In this document: positions 11,646 through 23,100 of the stretch, piece by piece | How positions within the stretch are numbered: the first letter of the stretch is position 1 | Layout of the letters: each line of letters begins with the position of its first letter | Origin: Sciurus carolinensis | Lineage: Eukaryota; Chordata; Mammalia; Rodentia; Sciuridae | Reading direction: 5' to 3' | Length of the DNA stretch: 64,000 nucleotides | Assembly: GCF_902686445.1 (NCBI RefSeq) | Contig: NC_062219.1 | Location: forward strand, 147,356,057-147,420,056 | Notes under the pieces: generated by a model | Databases searched by the model: none | What the model was told of the DNA's origin: nothing | What the model saw: the letters and a program-made list of their open reading frames with translations, nothing else | Translations under genes and position numbers: made by a program

Positions 11646-12042
11646 AAAGATGGACTTGACCTTGGAGAGTGGGCATAAGATGGACTTGACCTTGGAGGGT
11701 GGGCCTAAGATGAACTTGACCTTGGAGGGTGGGTTAAAGATGAACTTTACCTTGGAGGCTAGGCTAAAGACGGACTTGACCTTTGAGGGAGTGGGCTAAA
11801 GACGGACTTGACCTTGGAGGGGGTGGGCTAAAGATGGACTTGACCTTGGAGGGTGGACTAAAGATGGACTGGACCTTGGAGGGTGGGCATAAGATGGACT
11901 TGACCTTGGAGGGTGGACTAAAGATGGACTTGACCTTGGAGGGTGGGCCTAAGATGAACTTGACCTTGGTGGCTGGGCTAAAGATGGACTTGAACTTGGA
12001 GGGGGTGGGCTAAAGATGGACTTGACCTTGGAAGGTGGGCTA
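11646..12042. repeat. Minisatellite: 13 units of 30-32 bp
   Basis: The unit runs aagatggacttgacc, then ttggagggtgggcta. I count 13 consecutive units, most 30 bp, three 32 bp because of extra bases in the G run. Higher-order pattern: unit endings alternate between ggcat, ggcct and gacta/ggcta. Nine of 13 units keep 'tgaccttgg' intact (complement CCAAGGTCA, an NR5A/ERR half-site); units 4, 5, 8 and 12 have it broken. Because most units are a multiple of three, frames stay open across part of the array (a 76-codon frame at 11783-12013), which is not evidence for a gene. Confidence 0.95.
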
Positions 12043-12379
12043 GGAGTGTTGACCAAAGGGCTCATACAGGGCAGTGGGCTCAGCGTCAGGAGAACTGCTC
12101 ACCATGGTGAACCACACCAGGGATTCCTGGTGGAGGCCGCCAGTGCCTGATGTTCTCAAGCATCTCTCTCACCCCATAAGAAAAGGGCAAGGCCCACTGT
12201 TCCTCCTGCCCTTGGAAACTTCCAACCCAAGTGTTCAACTGCATGCAGCTTTTCCACCTGGAATGTGGGCGATCATGGCTTCCCTCCACTTACCAAGGGC
12301 TTATGATACTCAGAAGGTCTTCAACACAGTGGCACCCAGAGAGGAGACTATTCTGTGTTTTTGTGGTTCCATACAAAAT
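12043..12379. other. Unannotated sequence downstream of minisatellite
   Basis: No repeat is recognised. A 102-codon plus-strand frame (12074-12382) ends in L1 sequence and is probably chance. Confidence 0.35.
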
Positions 12380-13135
12380 TAAACTGAAGGATAAAAGTCA
12401 TACAGTCATCTCAATAGGCATAAAAAAGTATTTGATCAAATTTAAAGTACTTTCATGATGAAAAGTCAACAAACAGGAAGAGGAATTTACTTCAACGTAG
12501 TGTTGGCTGTAGGCCACAGAACCAGTCATGAAAGCTGAAAGGTTTTCCTCTGAAATCAGGAGCCAGATGCTGGTGGCTACTTGTACCTCTTCTCTTCAAC
12601 CCAGCACTGGAAGTCCTAGGCAGAGAAATTAAGCAAGAGAAGAAATGAAAGTTATCCACATTTTAAAGTGAGAAATAAAATTTCTGTTTGAAGATTATGT
12701 TATCATCTCATGTAGAATATCCTGAAACTCCAGCAAGTGGGGTAAAAACTAATCGGAGCTAAAAAATGAATTTATAGGATACAAAATCAATATACAAAAA
12801 TCACTTACATTTCTACATACTAACAATTAACTATCCCCAAGAGAAATCAAGAAAAAAATATCTCATCTACAATAGCATCAAAAAGAATAAAATACTCAGG
12901 AGTAAATTCAGCCCAGAAGGTGAGGAGTTATACAATGAATGTTATAAGACATTAGTGAAAGGAGTTGAAAATACAAAAATAAATGGGAAGATATGTGTCA
13001 GTGGGTTAGAAGCGTTGTAATTGGGAAAACACCACAGTAACCAACTATCTAGGGATTAGATGAAATCCCTACCAGAATTCCAATGTTATTTTTCACAGAA
13101 TAGAAAAAAAATTCCAAAAATTCAAGTGGATTAAA
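12380..13135 (+). pseudogene. Old L1 ORF2 fragment (RT domain and downstream)
   Basis: Landmarks: 'gtcatctcaataggcataaa', 'gaaaggttttcctctgaaat', 'ccagcactggaagtcctagg', 'ttacatttctacatactaac'. These are the L1 ORF2 text around and after the RT palm region, in order and in plus orientation, with many stops and small deletions. No 3' UTR follows. Confidence 0.8.
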
Positions 13136-13140
13136 ATATT

Positions 13141-13185
13141 TCTGACCTCCAGAATTGTACAATAATAAATTTGTGCCCTTTTAAG
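13141..13185 (+). repeat. Short LTR 3' fragment
   Basis: 'tctgacctccagaattgta', 'caataataaatttgtgccc' and 'ttttaagcc' are the polyadenylation region of an ERVL/MaLR-type LTR. Only about 45 bases survive. Confidence 0.45.
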
Positions 13186-13431
13186 CCTGATATGAAATGA
13201 ATGAGTTTTGTGAACTCTACCAGCTGCATGAGGTGTGTTCACCTACTTAGGAGAATCACTAGCTGAGGGAAGGTATTTGAGAGGAATCTGATGGGGTGAA
13301 GCTCGGCTGGGACAGAAAGGAAACTCTATAAACAGATCCACAAGGAACTTAAATTATTCATTTATGTATGAATTGTCTTATGAATATTTATAAGCATATG
13401 TCTGGCTATTATAAACATATCCAGATATGTA

Positions 13432-13472
13432 TACACACACACACACTCACACACCTCACACAAACACACACA
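13432..13472. repeat. Interrupted (CA)n repeat
   Basis: acacacacacac runs interrupted by T-containing units. Confidence 0.85.
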
Positions 13473-13730
13473 TATACATCATCTTAAGAGAGGTGTAAAC
13501 ACAAGAGTGTCATAGAGGAGCACCTAATCCATTGTAAAATCACACACACCTTAGGCAGATTTTCCACAGTACTTCGTTTACCTGAAAAAGTGAAGAGCTG
13601 CTGAGTTAGTTTCAGGGGAGGACAGATAGAGTCCTTGGGATGTAAATGAATTAATAATTAGAATTAGTCAAATGTAATAATGTGAAAATGTAACAGTGTT
13701 TCACGGTGGAGCAACTTTTGAGGATTTTAT

Positions 13731-13768
13731 CTGTTTTGTTTGTTTTGTTTTGTTTTGTTTTGTTTTTC
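13731..13768. repeat. (TTTTG)n repeat
   Basis: About seven TTTTG/TTTG units in a row. On the complement this is (CAAAA)n, a common remnant of a retroposon tail, but no body is recognised beside it. Confidence 0.85.
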
Positions 13769-14309
13769 TTAAGAACACAAAAAAATCCTGGACACTTTGT
13801 GAAAACATCTAGTCTTGGAGCAGAGCTGAAAATTTTTTTACTTTTGCTTTTTAATATCACTGGGGTCAAAGCCAAGTGTATAAACAGATGGCTTTGGTTG
13901 CAGTAACAACTTTTAAGCCTAAATTCCACCCCAATTACAGTGTTTTGGGAGGTACCTATCACTGAGACAAACTCCCACCCAGTCAAATTAATACCCTGCA
14001 CCTTCATCAGGATGACTGAAGTTCAGTTAGTAATCCTTTATTCCATCTAGACTTTGGGTCTCCCTCTGCTTTTAAAATGCCAACATCCCTAGGCTGGATA
14101 GCTCTCTGGTCACCACCAGCTACCACAGTAGGAAAAATTAATGTAGGTTCATTTCCAGGGTTGCTTTCCTCCTGTAGGAGGTGAGAAGAAGGGGAGATAG
14201 AGAGGGAAGGAAAATACCAGAATCTGCCTGACTCCAGACACAGAGTCTGAGACCTTCACACTCAAATTATGACCAAACAGCAGCAAACAAAATCATGAAA
14301 TAATGATTT

Positions 14310-14480
14310 GCTAGCTGCATTAACTGCATTATCTCATTTTTATTCCCACACAATCCCTGTTCATGACGTGCTAATAAGATTCCAAATTTGCAGCGGATGG
14401 AAATGAGGGAGAAAGCTAGATGTGGAAGAGTCAGGACTGAGCCCAGGTCTGTGGGTCCCTACGCTGCCTTCATTTTGCCA
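14310..14480 (-). repeat. MIR SINE, antisense
   Basis: 'attatctcatttttattccc', 'gatggaaatgagggagaaag' and 'gactgagcccaggtctgtgg' follow the order of a reversed MIR: tail, core, then tRNA-like part. Diverged as expected. Confidence 0.6.
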
Positions 14481-15073
14481 AAGAGCTTTTCTTTGGCACC
14501 AGCCTCTTCCCTGCTGCCCCCTGACCTTCCTCTCAGATGCCCTGAGATCTTCTGCTGTCCTGTGGCTGCGGACTTCGCACTCTGAGCCTCCATCCTGGTG
14601 GGTCCCCAAACCCTGTCTTAACTCCCTCCTCAGTGGCAAAGCTGGGATTGGTTTAACTCAAAGTGGGCTGCAGAAGGAACAGAGAGGCTCAGGGGGCTGT
14701 CCTGGGCTTGGTAGGAAGTCCCACCAGGCAGAATGTCAGCATCACACTGGCTCGGGGATAGGCAGCTGGCCATCATTGTCAGACACACATTATTTAACAG
14801 TCACTGAGGACAGTGGGACAGGTGCTGTAGCTGGGCAGGTAGGAACACAGTGTAGGGACACAGCCACGTGGCAGGAGCTCAGAAGCAAGACCTGGTGAGG
14901 AGGAATGAGTGGACAGCATTGGGCTGAATCCAAAACAGCAAGAAACAGAGCAAGAACCTGATACCCGATCAGGAGCCAAGGTGCACAGAGGCCAGGTGAC
15001 AAGTTTGCTGTGACCTTGAACTACTCAGCTGAGTCTAAATTTCTACCGCCTTACTAGGGCTCAGCCTGAGTCA
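14481..15073. other. Unannotated unique sequence
   Basis: Contains a 158-codon plus-strand frame (14422-14898) that begins inside the MIR; no domain is recognised. Confidence 0.35.
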
Positions 15074-15300
15074 CTGTTTTTCAAACTGCAGGTCATGACT
15101 CATCCAGTTTAGTGAGTAGTAACCAGCACTGTATAAAATAAATTAAATAGACTAGGATGGAATAGAGGAGGAAAGAAAATAATGAGGTGCATTGTACACA
15201 GAAATTTCAGTTCTAGGTTTGTGTGTCTTGCATTGTGATGCAAAACGTATTTCTTAATAGTGTTGTCCCCCAAAAAGCTTGTAAACTGCTGGTTTGAAAT
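15074..15300 (+). mobile_element. Non-autonomous hAT-like DNA transposon fossil
   Basis: 'ttttcaaactgcaggtcatg', 'gtgagtagtaaccagcactg' and 'cttgtaaactgctggttt' resemble a mammalian MER-type hAT element. The two ends are roughly inverted copies ('ttttcaaactgcagg' against 'aaactgctggttt' reversed). The exact family is not certain. Confidence 0.5.
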
Positions 15301-15839
15301 GAAAAGATTGGGGGTAGGAAGCCAGGTTAGTCCTTCCGTGTAAAATATTTTCTGCTTTTCCCAGATGACTGTGAGTTAATGCAATACCAATCCAGGCTGT
15401 GGTGTGGCTAGATATGAATGAATTAAGGATTACAGCTTCCCTCCTGGAGTCCTTCCACATATAGCCTTGCTTGAGAAACAGAATTGAGGAATAAAGATGG
15501 AATGCTTTTTTTAAGACACTTTTCAGAGCAGTGGTAGGTTCTCAGCAAAACTGAGAAGAAAGTGCCAATCCACATCTGCCCTCTGTCCTGCACGTGCGCG
15601 ACCTTCCCTGTTGTTACCATCCCTCACCAGAGCTCACTCTGACAAACCCACCCTGACACCTTTCACTCAAAGTGCGTAGTTGACCTTAGGGTTCACTCCT
15701 GATGCCGCACTCTCTGTGACTTGGGACAAATGTATAATGACGTGTATCAAATCCACCAGAAGAGCAGCCTACAGACAGTTTCCCTGTTCTAGAACTCTTC
15801 TCTGCTCTGTCTAGCCCCTCCACCCTGGTCAACAACTTA
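15301..15839. other. Unannotated sequence
   Basis: No repeat or exon is recognised. Confidence 0.35.
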
Positions 15840-16395
15840 CCTTTCTACAGTTCATGGTTTTCTCTTTCCAGAACCTTCTGTGGCTGGATTCACCCAATAT
15901 GTTGTTTTGTCAGGTGGGTTTCTTTTACTTATTAATATGCATTCAAGTTTCATCCAGGTCTTTTCATGGTTGGGTAGTTCATTTCTTTCTAGTGCAAAAC
16001 AACATTCCACTGTCTAGATGTACTGGAGTTGATCCATTCACCTAATAAATAAAATTGGGATTTCTTCCAAGCTTTGGCAGTTATAAATAAACCTGCGATC
16101 AACATCCATATGCAGATGATTGTGTCGACACAAGTGTTCGACTCCTTTGGGTAAATACCGATGAGTGGATGCTGGTACTATGGTCATGATGCTTGGTTGT
16201 CTAAGAAACACCCCAACTGTCTTCCAAAGGGCCTGTGCCATCCTGTGCCGCCACCAGCACCGAGTCAGAGTTCCCATGCTCCTCGACCTGTCAGCATTCA
16301 GGTGGCCTCTGTTCTAGAGCTTTCACTCTGACAGGTGTGTGGTGGTGTCTTGCTGACATTTTATTTCCCTGATGACGTAAGATGTGGAACATCAA
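15840..16395 (-). pseudogene. Old L1 ORF2 3' region, antisense
   Basis: On the plus strand 'gcaaaacaacattccactgt', 'tttggcagttataaataaac', 'ctttgggtaaataccgatga' and 'gccaccagcaccgagtcag' are antisense L1 text. The 79-codon minus frame 16038-16277 (with ALWKTVGVFLRQ) is part of the ORF2 C-terminus. Confidence 0.75.
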
Positions 16396-16448
16396 AGGCA
16401 TGCAGCTCATCTTGCTTTTTCCCAGGTAGGTCAGACGCCACAGACCAG

Positions 16449-16777
16449 GTGTGTGTCCCCCTCCCCCCAGATTCATACGTTGAGATCCTGACCCTCAATG
16501 TGACGGACTTATGAGGTGCGGCTCTGGGAGGTGACTTGTTTTCATAAATGGGATTAGCACCTTTCTAGAAGACTCTAGAGAGCTTCTTCGCCCCTCTTCC
16601 ACCATGGAGGAACACATTGAAAAGAGCCATCTGTGCACCAACAAGCAGGCCCTCAATAGACACAGACTCTTTAAAGCCTGAGATTCTCAGGCTCCAGAAC
16701 TGAGAAGTAAACATGTCTTGTTTAGGAGCCACCCAGTCTATGGTATTCTGTTACAACAGCCTCACTGGATTAAAGCA
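16449..16777 (+). mobile_element. MLT1-type MaLR LTR
   Basis: Order of landmarks: 'agattcatacgttgagatcc', 'catggaggaacacattgaaa', 'ggctccagaactgagaagta', 'gccacccagtctatggtatt', 'tgttacaacagc'. This is the standard MLT1 layout. The terminal 'gactaagaca' has decayed to 'gattaaagca'. Confidence 0.85.
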
Positions 16778-16879
16778 AGGAATGCAGACAGAAAGGAACA
16801 TTCTTTTTTTTTTTTTAATTCTAAATATAATTATTCAATAATTCTGGCGTTTCGTTTTTAAAATTGTCACATTTCCATC

Positions 16880-17230
16880 TCTTCTGAATGATTCTTTCTT
16901 TTCTTTCTTCGTGGTTTACATTTAGAAGTTTTGATTCTCTGTCCCACTCTCTTAATCCCTCCTGTCCTCTCCAGAAAGGGACATTCTTATTCCACCTACA
17001 GAGCTGTTTTCCTCATTGGGAATTCTACCCCAATGACCTGGTAGAGGTAAAGATTCTGCCCATCCTTCAAAGTCCAGTTTCTGAAATGCTCCTTTTTCTT
17101 TGAGGATGAATCGTCCTTGAAAACGCCAGGTCTCACAACCTCCAGCACGTAAGTCGGCCCTTCATCCACAGCTGTAGAACATGTCCCTCACATTTCACGA
17201 GCAGTAGTCTTGTTCTGGAGGCAGGGACCA
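16880..17230 (+). repeat. Possible L2 fragment
   Basis: 'cttcaaagtccagtttctga' followed by 'gcagggaccatgcatgcag' is the type of text seen in L2 3' regions. Weak; could be unique sequence. Confidence 0.3.
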
Positions 17231-17784
17231 TGCATGCAGTTGTTCACTGCCCACTCGCTGCCTCTTCTTCCTTCTGTGCCCTCTGATCCCTCCTCCCACC
17301 TACCCACGCTTTGAAGCCATCGAGCACATGGAAATATTACGCAAACGATGAGTCGAGAGTAGAGCTCATCATCTCATAGACAGAGCCTGGTGCATTTGTT
17401 CGAGTCCTCTGTGGAGCAGAAAAGATGGAACTAGGCATGCAGGAGACTTATGGGGCTAAATGGTTGTGAGGAAAAAAGAGACAGTGGAGATGGGACCAGT
17501 ACTGGGGACACAAAGCAGGGACGATTCTTGCAGATGCAAGGAAGGAGGGTCATGGTGGGGGAATCTCAGACTGCAGCACATTTCTAAGAAAGTCTGGTAC
17601 TATGGAGTCCGCAGCTAACGTTTTCAGCAAGAGGAGTCTTGGCTCCCCCTCTGCTGAGCCAAGTCCCCGTGTGGAGCAGCCCAGGGGAAGTGTGGCCAGG
17701 GTAGAATTGGAGCATCAGTCAATTTCACTCACCATGGCAAATCTAAATGGCACGTTTTAGTGACCATCATCCCTGAAATGTTGG

Positions 17785-17910
17785 AATGAAAGCTGAATTT
17801 GGAGTCACAAGTCCTGACTTTAGATACCAAATGTATCACTTACTAACTCTGCACATTCCATCTTAAATCCATCTTTATCTCTTCATGTGTAAAATGGAAA
17901 TGACCAATAG
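17785..17910 (+). repeat. MIR SINE
   Basis: 'ggagtcacaagtcctgactt', 'tatcacttactaactctg' and 'cttcatgtgtaaaatggaaa' give the ordered MIR core with its tail. Confidence 0.7.
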
Positions 17911-17921
17911 CTTATTGGGTA

Positions 17922-18200
17922 TGATGGTTAACTTGTATGTCAACTTGACTGGGCCCAGGGTTGCCCAGATAGCTGGTAAAACATGATTTCTGAGTGTGTC
18001 TGTGGTGGTGTTTTCCAAAAGAGATTAGCATTTGAATCAACAGCCTCCATGGAGAAAAAGGTGGAGTGAGTGGGCACGGTGGCACACACCTGTAATCCCA
18101 GTGGTTTGGGAGGCTGAGGCAGGAGGATTGAAAGTTCAAAGCCAGCCTCAGCAACTTAGGGAAGCCCTAAAGCAACTTAGCAAGACCCTGCCTCTAAATC

Positions 18201-18240
<40 letters not shown>

Positions 18241-18630
18241 TTTTTTTTTTTTTTTTTTAAGGACTGGGGATGTGGCTCAGTGGGTTAAGCACCCCTGGGT
18301 TCAATCCCTAGTACAAAAAAAAAAAAAGGAAAGAGTGAATTTTCTCTCCTCTCTCCTTAAGCCAGGACACCCATCTTCTACTCTTGATCTTCAGAGGTCC
18401 CAGATCCAGAGCACTTTGACTCTGTTGCAAATAGTCATTGGCTCCCTTGGTTCTAAGATGTTTGGACCTGGGCTCAGTTACCCCACTAGCTTTGCTTGTT
18501 CTCCAGGTAGCAGACTTTAGGACTGCAGTTCTAGGGCTTCTCAGTCTCCACAGTCTCATGAGCCGGTCACTATAATAAATTTCCTATGATCTATCTTTCT
18601 ACCTGTCTATCTATCTGTCTATCATCCATG
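17922..18630 (+). mobile_element. MLT2B-like ERVL LTR, split by a SINE
   Basis: The LTR begins 'tgatggttaacttgtatg' and continues 'tcaacttgactgggcccagg' and 'gagattagcatttgaatcaa' to 18069. It resumes at 18333 with 'ggacacccatcttctactc' and 'tgagccggtcactataataa', ending in a (TATC)n stretch at about 18590-18625, which is a usual place for a simple repeat in this family. The SINE between the halves is younger. Confidence 0.75.
18070..18332 (+). mobile_element. B1-dID SINE nested in LTR, with (CA)n linker
   Basis: B1 half: 'gggcacggtggcacacacc', 'tgtaatcccagtggtttggg', 'gaggctgaggcaggaggatt'. ID half: 'ggactggggatgtggctcag', 'gggttaagcacccctgggtt', 'caatccctagtac' plus an A tail. Between the halves lies a (CA)n of about 40 bases and an 18-base T run, where other copies have 'aaataaaataca'. 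Short TSD gagtga at 18064-18069 and 18333-18338. Confidence 0.9.
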
Positions 18631-19630
18631 CTGGCAGCTCTGTTTTAGCTGTTTTTTGGAGATCCCTGAGCAATACACTGGGTCACACCTCAGCAGGGAC
18701 GCACAGCAACCAGTTGTACTACATGGGTTTCACCAGCTCTGTCTAACTATGGTAACACCTCGCATTTGTGAACCATTGTGCAGGTCACATGGAGCACCTG
18801 TTCCAACCAAAGATCCTGTGAGGAAGGTAAGATGACCCTTCCCTTCCATGCTCACTGCCCTGTTGACCTTCTGAGGAACAGAGGCTCTTGGCCGGGTGGA
18901 TATTAAGGCGCTCAATGAAGGTAAGCACAGGACTCAGAGCCTACTTGCCAGGTAAGACCTGCCTAAAACCAAATTCCTGGGGAAATCATATGTGTAACAG
19001 ATCAGGTGGGCCCTGTTAGTCCAGGAAGCCATGACAGCTGGCCCAGAAATCAGCTTGACCTGAAGGGAGGCTGGCCAGGGCCACAGTCCCGCTAATCGCA
19101 GGTGAGAACCAGTACCACCTGAAGCCGAGACTCGGGAAGCGACCTCTGGTGTGGGACACACACAGTCATGCCAACGCCCGGGCTGTTCCATGTGCAGGTA
19201 GAGGGAGGATACACAGGTGGGAGGGTCTCCCGGGAGAGGAGGGGCTGCCAGGGCGATTTGATTCTGACTGTAGAATCAGAGAGCACAAACTTCAAGGTCA
19301 GACTGTGGCTTCATTTAAGTGAGGGATGAATGCCCTCCCTTTTCTCAGGAGCCTGGCCCTCAAGACTGGTGCCAAGTTCACAGGTTCAGATGTGGCTCGT
19401 CTCTTCAAGGAGGAGCATGGAAGAGATTAGAGAGAGAGAGAGAGAGAGGAGGAGAGACAGGACAGGGAAAACTTCTCACTCTACCTCAGTGCTGGATTTA
19501 AAGAGCACCAGAAGCACCCATGATCCCAATCCAGAAACATCAACATCAGCCCCAAATTGGGGAAAAGGAACCATATGTGGGTTGTACCTGCACAGCTACT
19601 AGAATTATAGAAGAAATCGAACCTGACTTC
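18631..19630. other. Unannotated sequence with (GA)n at 19427-19460
   Basis: Apart from the short purine (GA)n tract no repeat or exon is recognised. Confidence 0.35.
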
Positions 19631-20025
19631 CGTTATGGGCTAACCTCTATTCTCCCCCAAAAAGCAGATTGAAGTCCTAACTCCCAGCCCCTGGCAATGT
19701 GGACTCGGCTGGACTGAGGTCATCGGGATGAGCCTCAAGCCAGTCCATCCAGGGTCATTATAAAAAGGGAGCGTGTGGAGTGGACACACCAGGTGAAGGT
19801 GAGGCAGAGACGGGGGCTGCTTCTACCTTCCCAGGAATGCCCAAGATGGCCAGCCACCTCCAGCAGCCAGGGTGAGGCACGAATAGATCCATCAGAAGGA
19901 ATCCACCTCCCAGTATCTCCCTGGGGACTTCCAGCCCCAGAACTGTGAAGCAATACATTTCTGTCACTTAAGCACCCAGTCTATGGCACTGGGCTACAGG
20001 AAGGAGTCCTGGCAGACACTGACAG
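19631..20025 (+). mobile_element. MLT1-type MaLR LTR, diverged
   Basis: 'attgaagtcctaactcccag', 'aatgtggactcggctggac', 'ttccagccccagaactgtga', 'agcacccagtctatggcact'. Same layout as the MLT1 at 16449, more GC-rich and with a TATA-like 'ttataaaaag' at about 19758. Confidence 0.75.
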
Positions 20026-22204
20026 AGTCCACCCGAACAGTCACTGGTTCAGGAAGAGAATGGAAATGACCCTCGGGCCACTTTCTTCTCACTCCTCCTC
20101 CACTCAGCCCCCGGGGTTGGTCCCAGAGAGATCTGAGGGTGAGAGTTGGCACAGGGGGCAGGCTGGGCGACCTGGGGATGGAACTAATGCTTTCTTTCTG
20201 TTCCTTTCCCCTACTTCACGTCCTGCCTGGAATATAAAACAAAGCAAAAGAAGACCAAGAACACGTGTGCAGGACAGCAGCTGGCAGGCCTGGGAGTCCT
20301 GGAGGCTCCCTGGCCTCCCCCAGCTACTGATTTCCCTTGCATGGAGGCACCTCTGCTTTTTATCAGAAGGGGGAAAAGCAGATGTGCAGAAAGTAAACCA
20401 AGGAAATCCACGATCTGTTGCCAAAAAACAGTCCCCCCACCCCCTCGCCTTGGCAAACAGGTGCTGTGAACCTCAGTAGCACAGGTGGGGATTTGCAGTG
20501 TGACCCCAGTTGTTCCAGCCTCCAATGCTGAGCCCAGGCCTTAACAGAAATCCTGTCCACACTAAGTTTTGATAAGAGCTGGCGAGCTGGGCCTTTTTTT
20601 TTGGAAATGTAGATGGGGACATAGCATTCACTCTCTCCAGAGACTCCAGAGACTCGAGGTTTGCAAGAGGTGGGAGCCAGAGGTGCCCCGTAGGGGATCA
20701 GGAGGGAAGATTGCCAGGGGCGATTTTCATTGCCCCCACTCCAACATTTCTGATTTAAATGGTGCGAAAGCCACGGAACAGGGTTTGAGGATGGGGCGCG
20801 CCCCCTTTGCCTTCCTCCAAGGGGAACACGTTCTCCAAACGAAAACGTTTCCACTCATTTTCCATCTCTGCATGGGTCGCACCTTCAGTCACACATTCCC
20901 TCTGATATTGCTCACAAGCAGCTTAAGTGGAAGTTAGCATGAATGAACGCTCCTTTGTGGCCGGATCGCCGCATGAAGTTAGTTGTGAAGCCCGAACAGT
21001 CAGAGAAGATAAGCAATTAGTAGAATGTGCCTTTGTCTGAAAGGAGCTTGGATGGCTTTGTGCAGTTGTGTGTGGAGGGAAATGAACACGGTGGCGATGA
21101 TCAGGAGAAACAGGATCCTACCTGCTCGTCAATCCGCGAATCCACCGCGCGTGGAAAACACAAGTCTGCACCCGAAGAGCTGCACACACGTGTCACAAGA
21201 CGACATCCGGCCCAGCGCCTCCCAGCTGCTGAGGTCACAAAACTCATTACTCAGGGAAGAAGCCACGAGCCAGCCCCCATTCTGTTGAGCTTTACCTGAG
21301 AACGGGGAGCCCTCTCCTTCCCCTGATCCCATCTCTCGTCATGAGGAGAGGAACAGGATTCCCAGGTGTGTAACTTTTGGAATTTTGCAGCGATTTGGGA
21401 AAGACTTCCTCATGTCACATCCTGATTTTTGCTGTGGTTCCTCTTGCTGTCTCTGGAGGTATGTCAGTCGTTAATGGGAGCGATTTAAATGATCCTACTC
21501 CAATTCCTGCTATTTTAGGATACTTAGCTTTTCTTAGCCGTGGATTTCTTCTGTCTAAATCTGCCCGACTGAATTGGAAGCTGCCCAGAATCTTCTTCGT
21601 TGGAAATTACATTTGTGCATCTAGGGTATATTTGTCGTTACGCCCACGCTCCAGCCACTTTTTGAGAAGAGCAGAGCGAGTCACGTGACAGCCATCAGTG
21701 TATTTGCACCCTTTTTTGTTTAAAAACATAATCTGCATTACAAATTGCACCAATTCCTGTATGTAGTAAGTCATCATTCAATAAAAAGCACAAATGTATG
21801 CCTGTCACATTCAACATAATAAACTGCAAGTAAATACATCTTTTCTTAGTCCAAATCAGTCAGTAAATGATGTCTTTATTTTCTCTGTTATGCACCAAGT
21901 TTGCAATCAGCTTTATTCTTGATTCTCTCAGGCCAAGCCCGCACAGCGTAAGAGCAGCGGAAAACTGTGCTTTCATCCAGAGCATTCAGACACCTGAGGA
22001 CGACGGCGTGGGTCACCCCACCCACCCTCCCAGTGCACTTGGCCATCGGCATCTCCCGACATCGCCACCGTCTTCATCATATCCTTTCTCTAAAACAGAT
22101 TCCTCAGCATGTCTGCACTTGCAGCTGATACTATATTCGAGCAAGACGTTGCTCCTGCCTGGATGAGTTTGCATCTCGCAAAGGAGTACGGCATAAAAGA
22201 AGCC
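20026..22204. other. Unannotated, relatively CpG-bearing unique sequence
   Basis: The longest stretch here without a repeat I can name. It holds a perfect 12-base palindrome ggggcgcgcccc at about 20793-20804 and a CpG-bearing patch at 21120-21200, but no CpG island by eye. Overlapping open frames of 139 (20060-20479 plus) and 163 codons (20363-20854 minus) have no recognisable domain. Confidence 0.4.
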
Positions 22205-22345
22205 CCGTGTGCTCTGAAGTTAGGAAAAACTGGGTGAGAGTCGCCATCTTCTCACTTACATTTGGTATTTGGCTCTAGTCCGGCTTAACCTCTCAGAACC
22301 ACAGTTTCCTCATCTACAAAGTGAGGATAATAGATACCTTTTAAG
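22205..22345 (+). repeat. MIR SINE
   Basis: 'aacctctcagaaccacagtt', 'tcctcatctacaaagtgagg' and 'ataatagatacctttta' are the MIR core in order. Confidence 0.75.
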
Positions 22346-22879
22346 ATCGATGGGGCAGCCTATCTGTGTGGGTGCTGGCTTCACGGTCCCTGATCAGCTG
22401 AGTTTTAACTAGTGACACCAGCATGTTCCTATGGGAAAAGGCCAGTTAGCCAGGCTGTGTCCTTGGTGGACCTGTTACCAGCGACAGTGACTATGGTGAT
22501 GGCTACTGTGATCTCCTTTAACCCCACGCGTGTGCAAGGTTGGCTCTGTCCTTCCATTTTTATAGACGAAGATACTGATGGGAGAGTGAGCCAGGATTTT
22601 CTGGTTTTGATTTCTATTCCTCGTTCATCAAGGTTGTGAGCACCTCACTTGCCCTCTTTCTATCCCTCAGAATTGGATTCTGCTTTAGGGTCATTTCCTG
22701 ACTGATGGCTCTTCCTGGAAAATCCTGCCCTCAGATCTTTACACGTCTCACTCCTCCTGGCTTAGGTTTGGACGCTGGTGTCACGGCTCTGCAAGGGCGT
22801 CCTGGATGCCTGCTCGCCCAGCCTCAGGCTCCTGGCCTGTGGTCCTCCTTGTAGGGTCAGATTCCAGTCAGACATGATT
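22346..22879. other. Mostly unannotated; L2-like words at 22640-22770
   Basis: A weak L2-type resemblance ('gctcttcctggaaaatcctg') around 22700. Nothing else is recognised. Confidence 0.25.
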
Positions 22880-23100
22880 AGGAAAGTGGGCTCAAAAATC
22901 AGGGTCCGTATTTGAATGTGAGTTTTACTACTTACTGGAAACGGGACCCTGGAAAGTGACTCCATGTATCTGGGCCTGTGTCCTTGCCTATAAAATGGGG
23001 GTGACGGTGATCATTGCAGCAGAACTCTGTTGGAAGGCAAAATGAACACCACTGCGGAACGCGCAGATCAGTGTCAGACACAGAGTAATAAAGGCTGATT
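22880..23100 (+). repeat. MIR SINE, nearly full length
   Basis: 'cagggtccgtatttgaatgt', 'ttactacttactggaaacgg', 'ttgcctataaaatgggggtg' and 'cagacacagagtaataaagg' cover the tRNA-like end, core and LINE-like 3' end in order. Confidence 0.75.

Larger units (their letters stand above)
13186..14309. other. Unannotated AT-rich sequence
   Basis: Apart from simple repeats no element or exon is recognised. Confidence 0.35.

Noticed and set aside
11783..12013. 76-codon open frame with a repeated Lys-Met-Asp-Leu-Thr-Leu-Glu-Gly-Gly motif
   Set aside because: It is the translation of the minisatellite. Most units are a multiple of three, so the frame stays open automatically; there is no sign of a gene.
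11646..12042. CRISPR-like array
   Set aside because: Units are contiguous with no unique spacers, and the genome is mammalian. It is a minisatellite.
20363..20854. 163-codon minus-strand frame
   Set aside because: Overlaps a comparable frame on the plus strand; no recognisable domain, no splice or promoter evidence that I can support.
20780..21260. CpG-island promoter
   Set aside because: A GGGGCGCGCCCC palindrome and some CpGs are present, but the density over several hundred bases does not look sufficient, and no first exon is visible.
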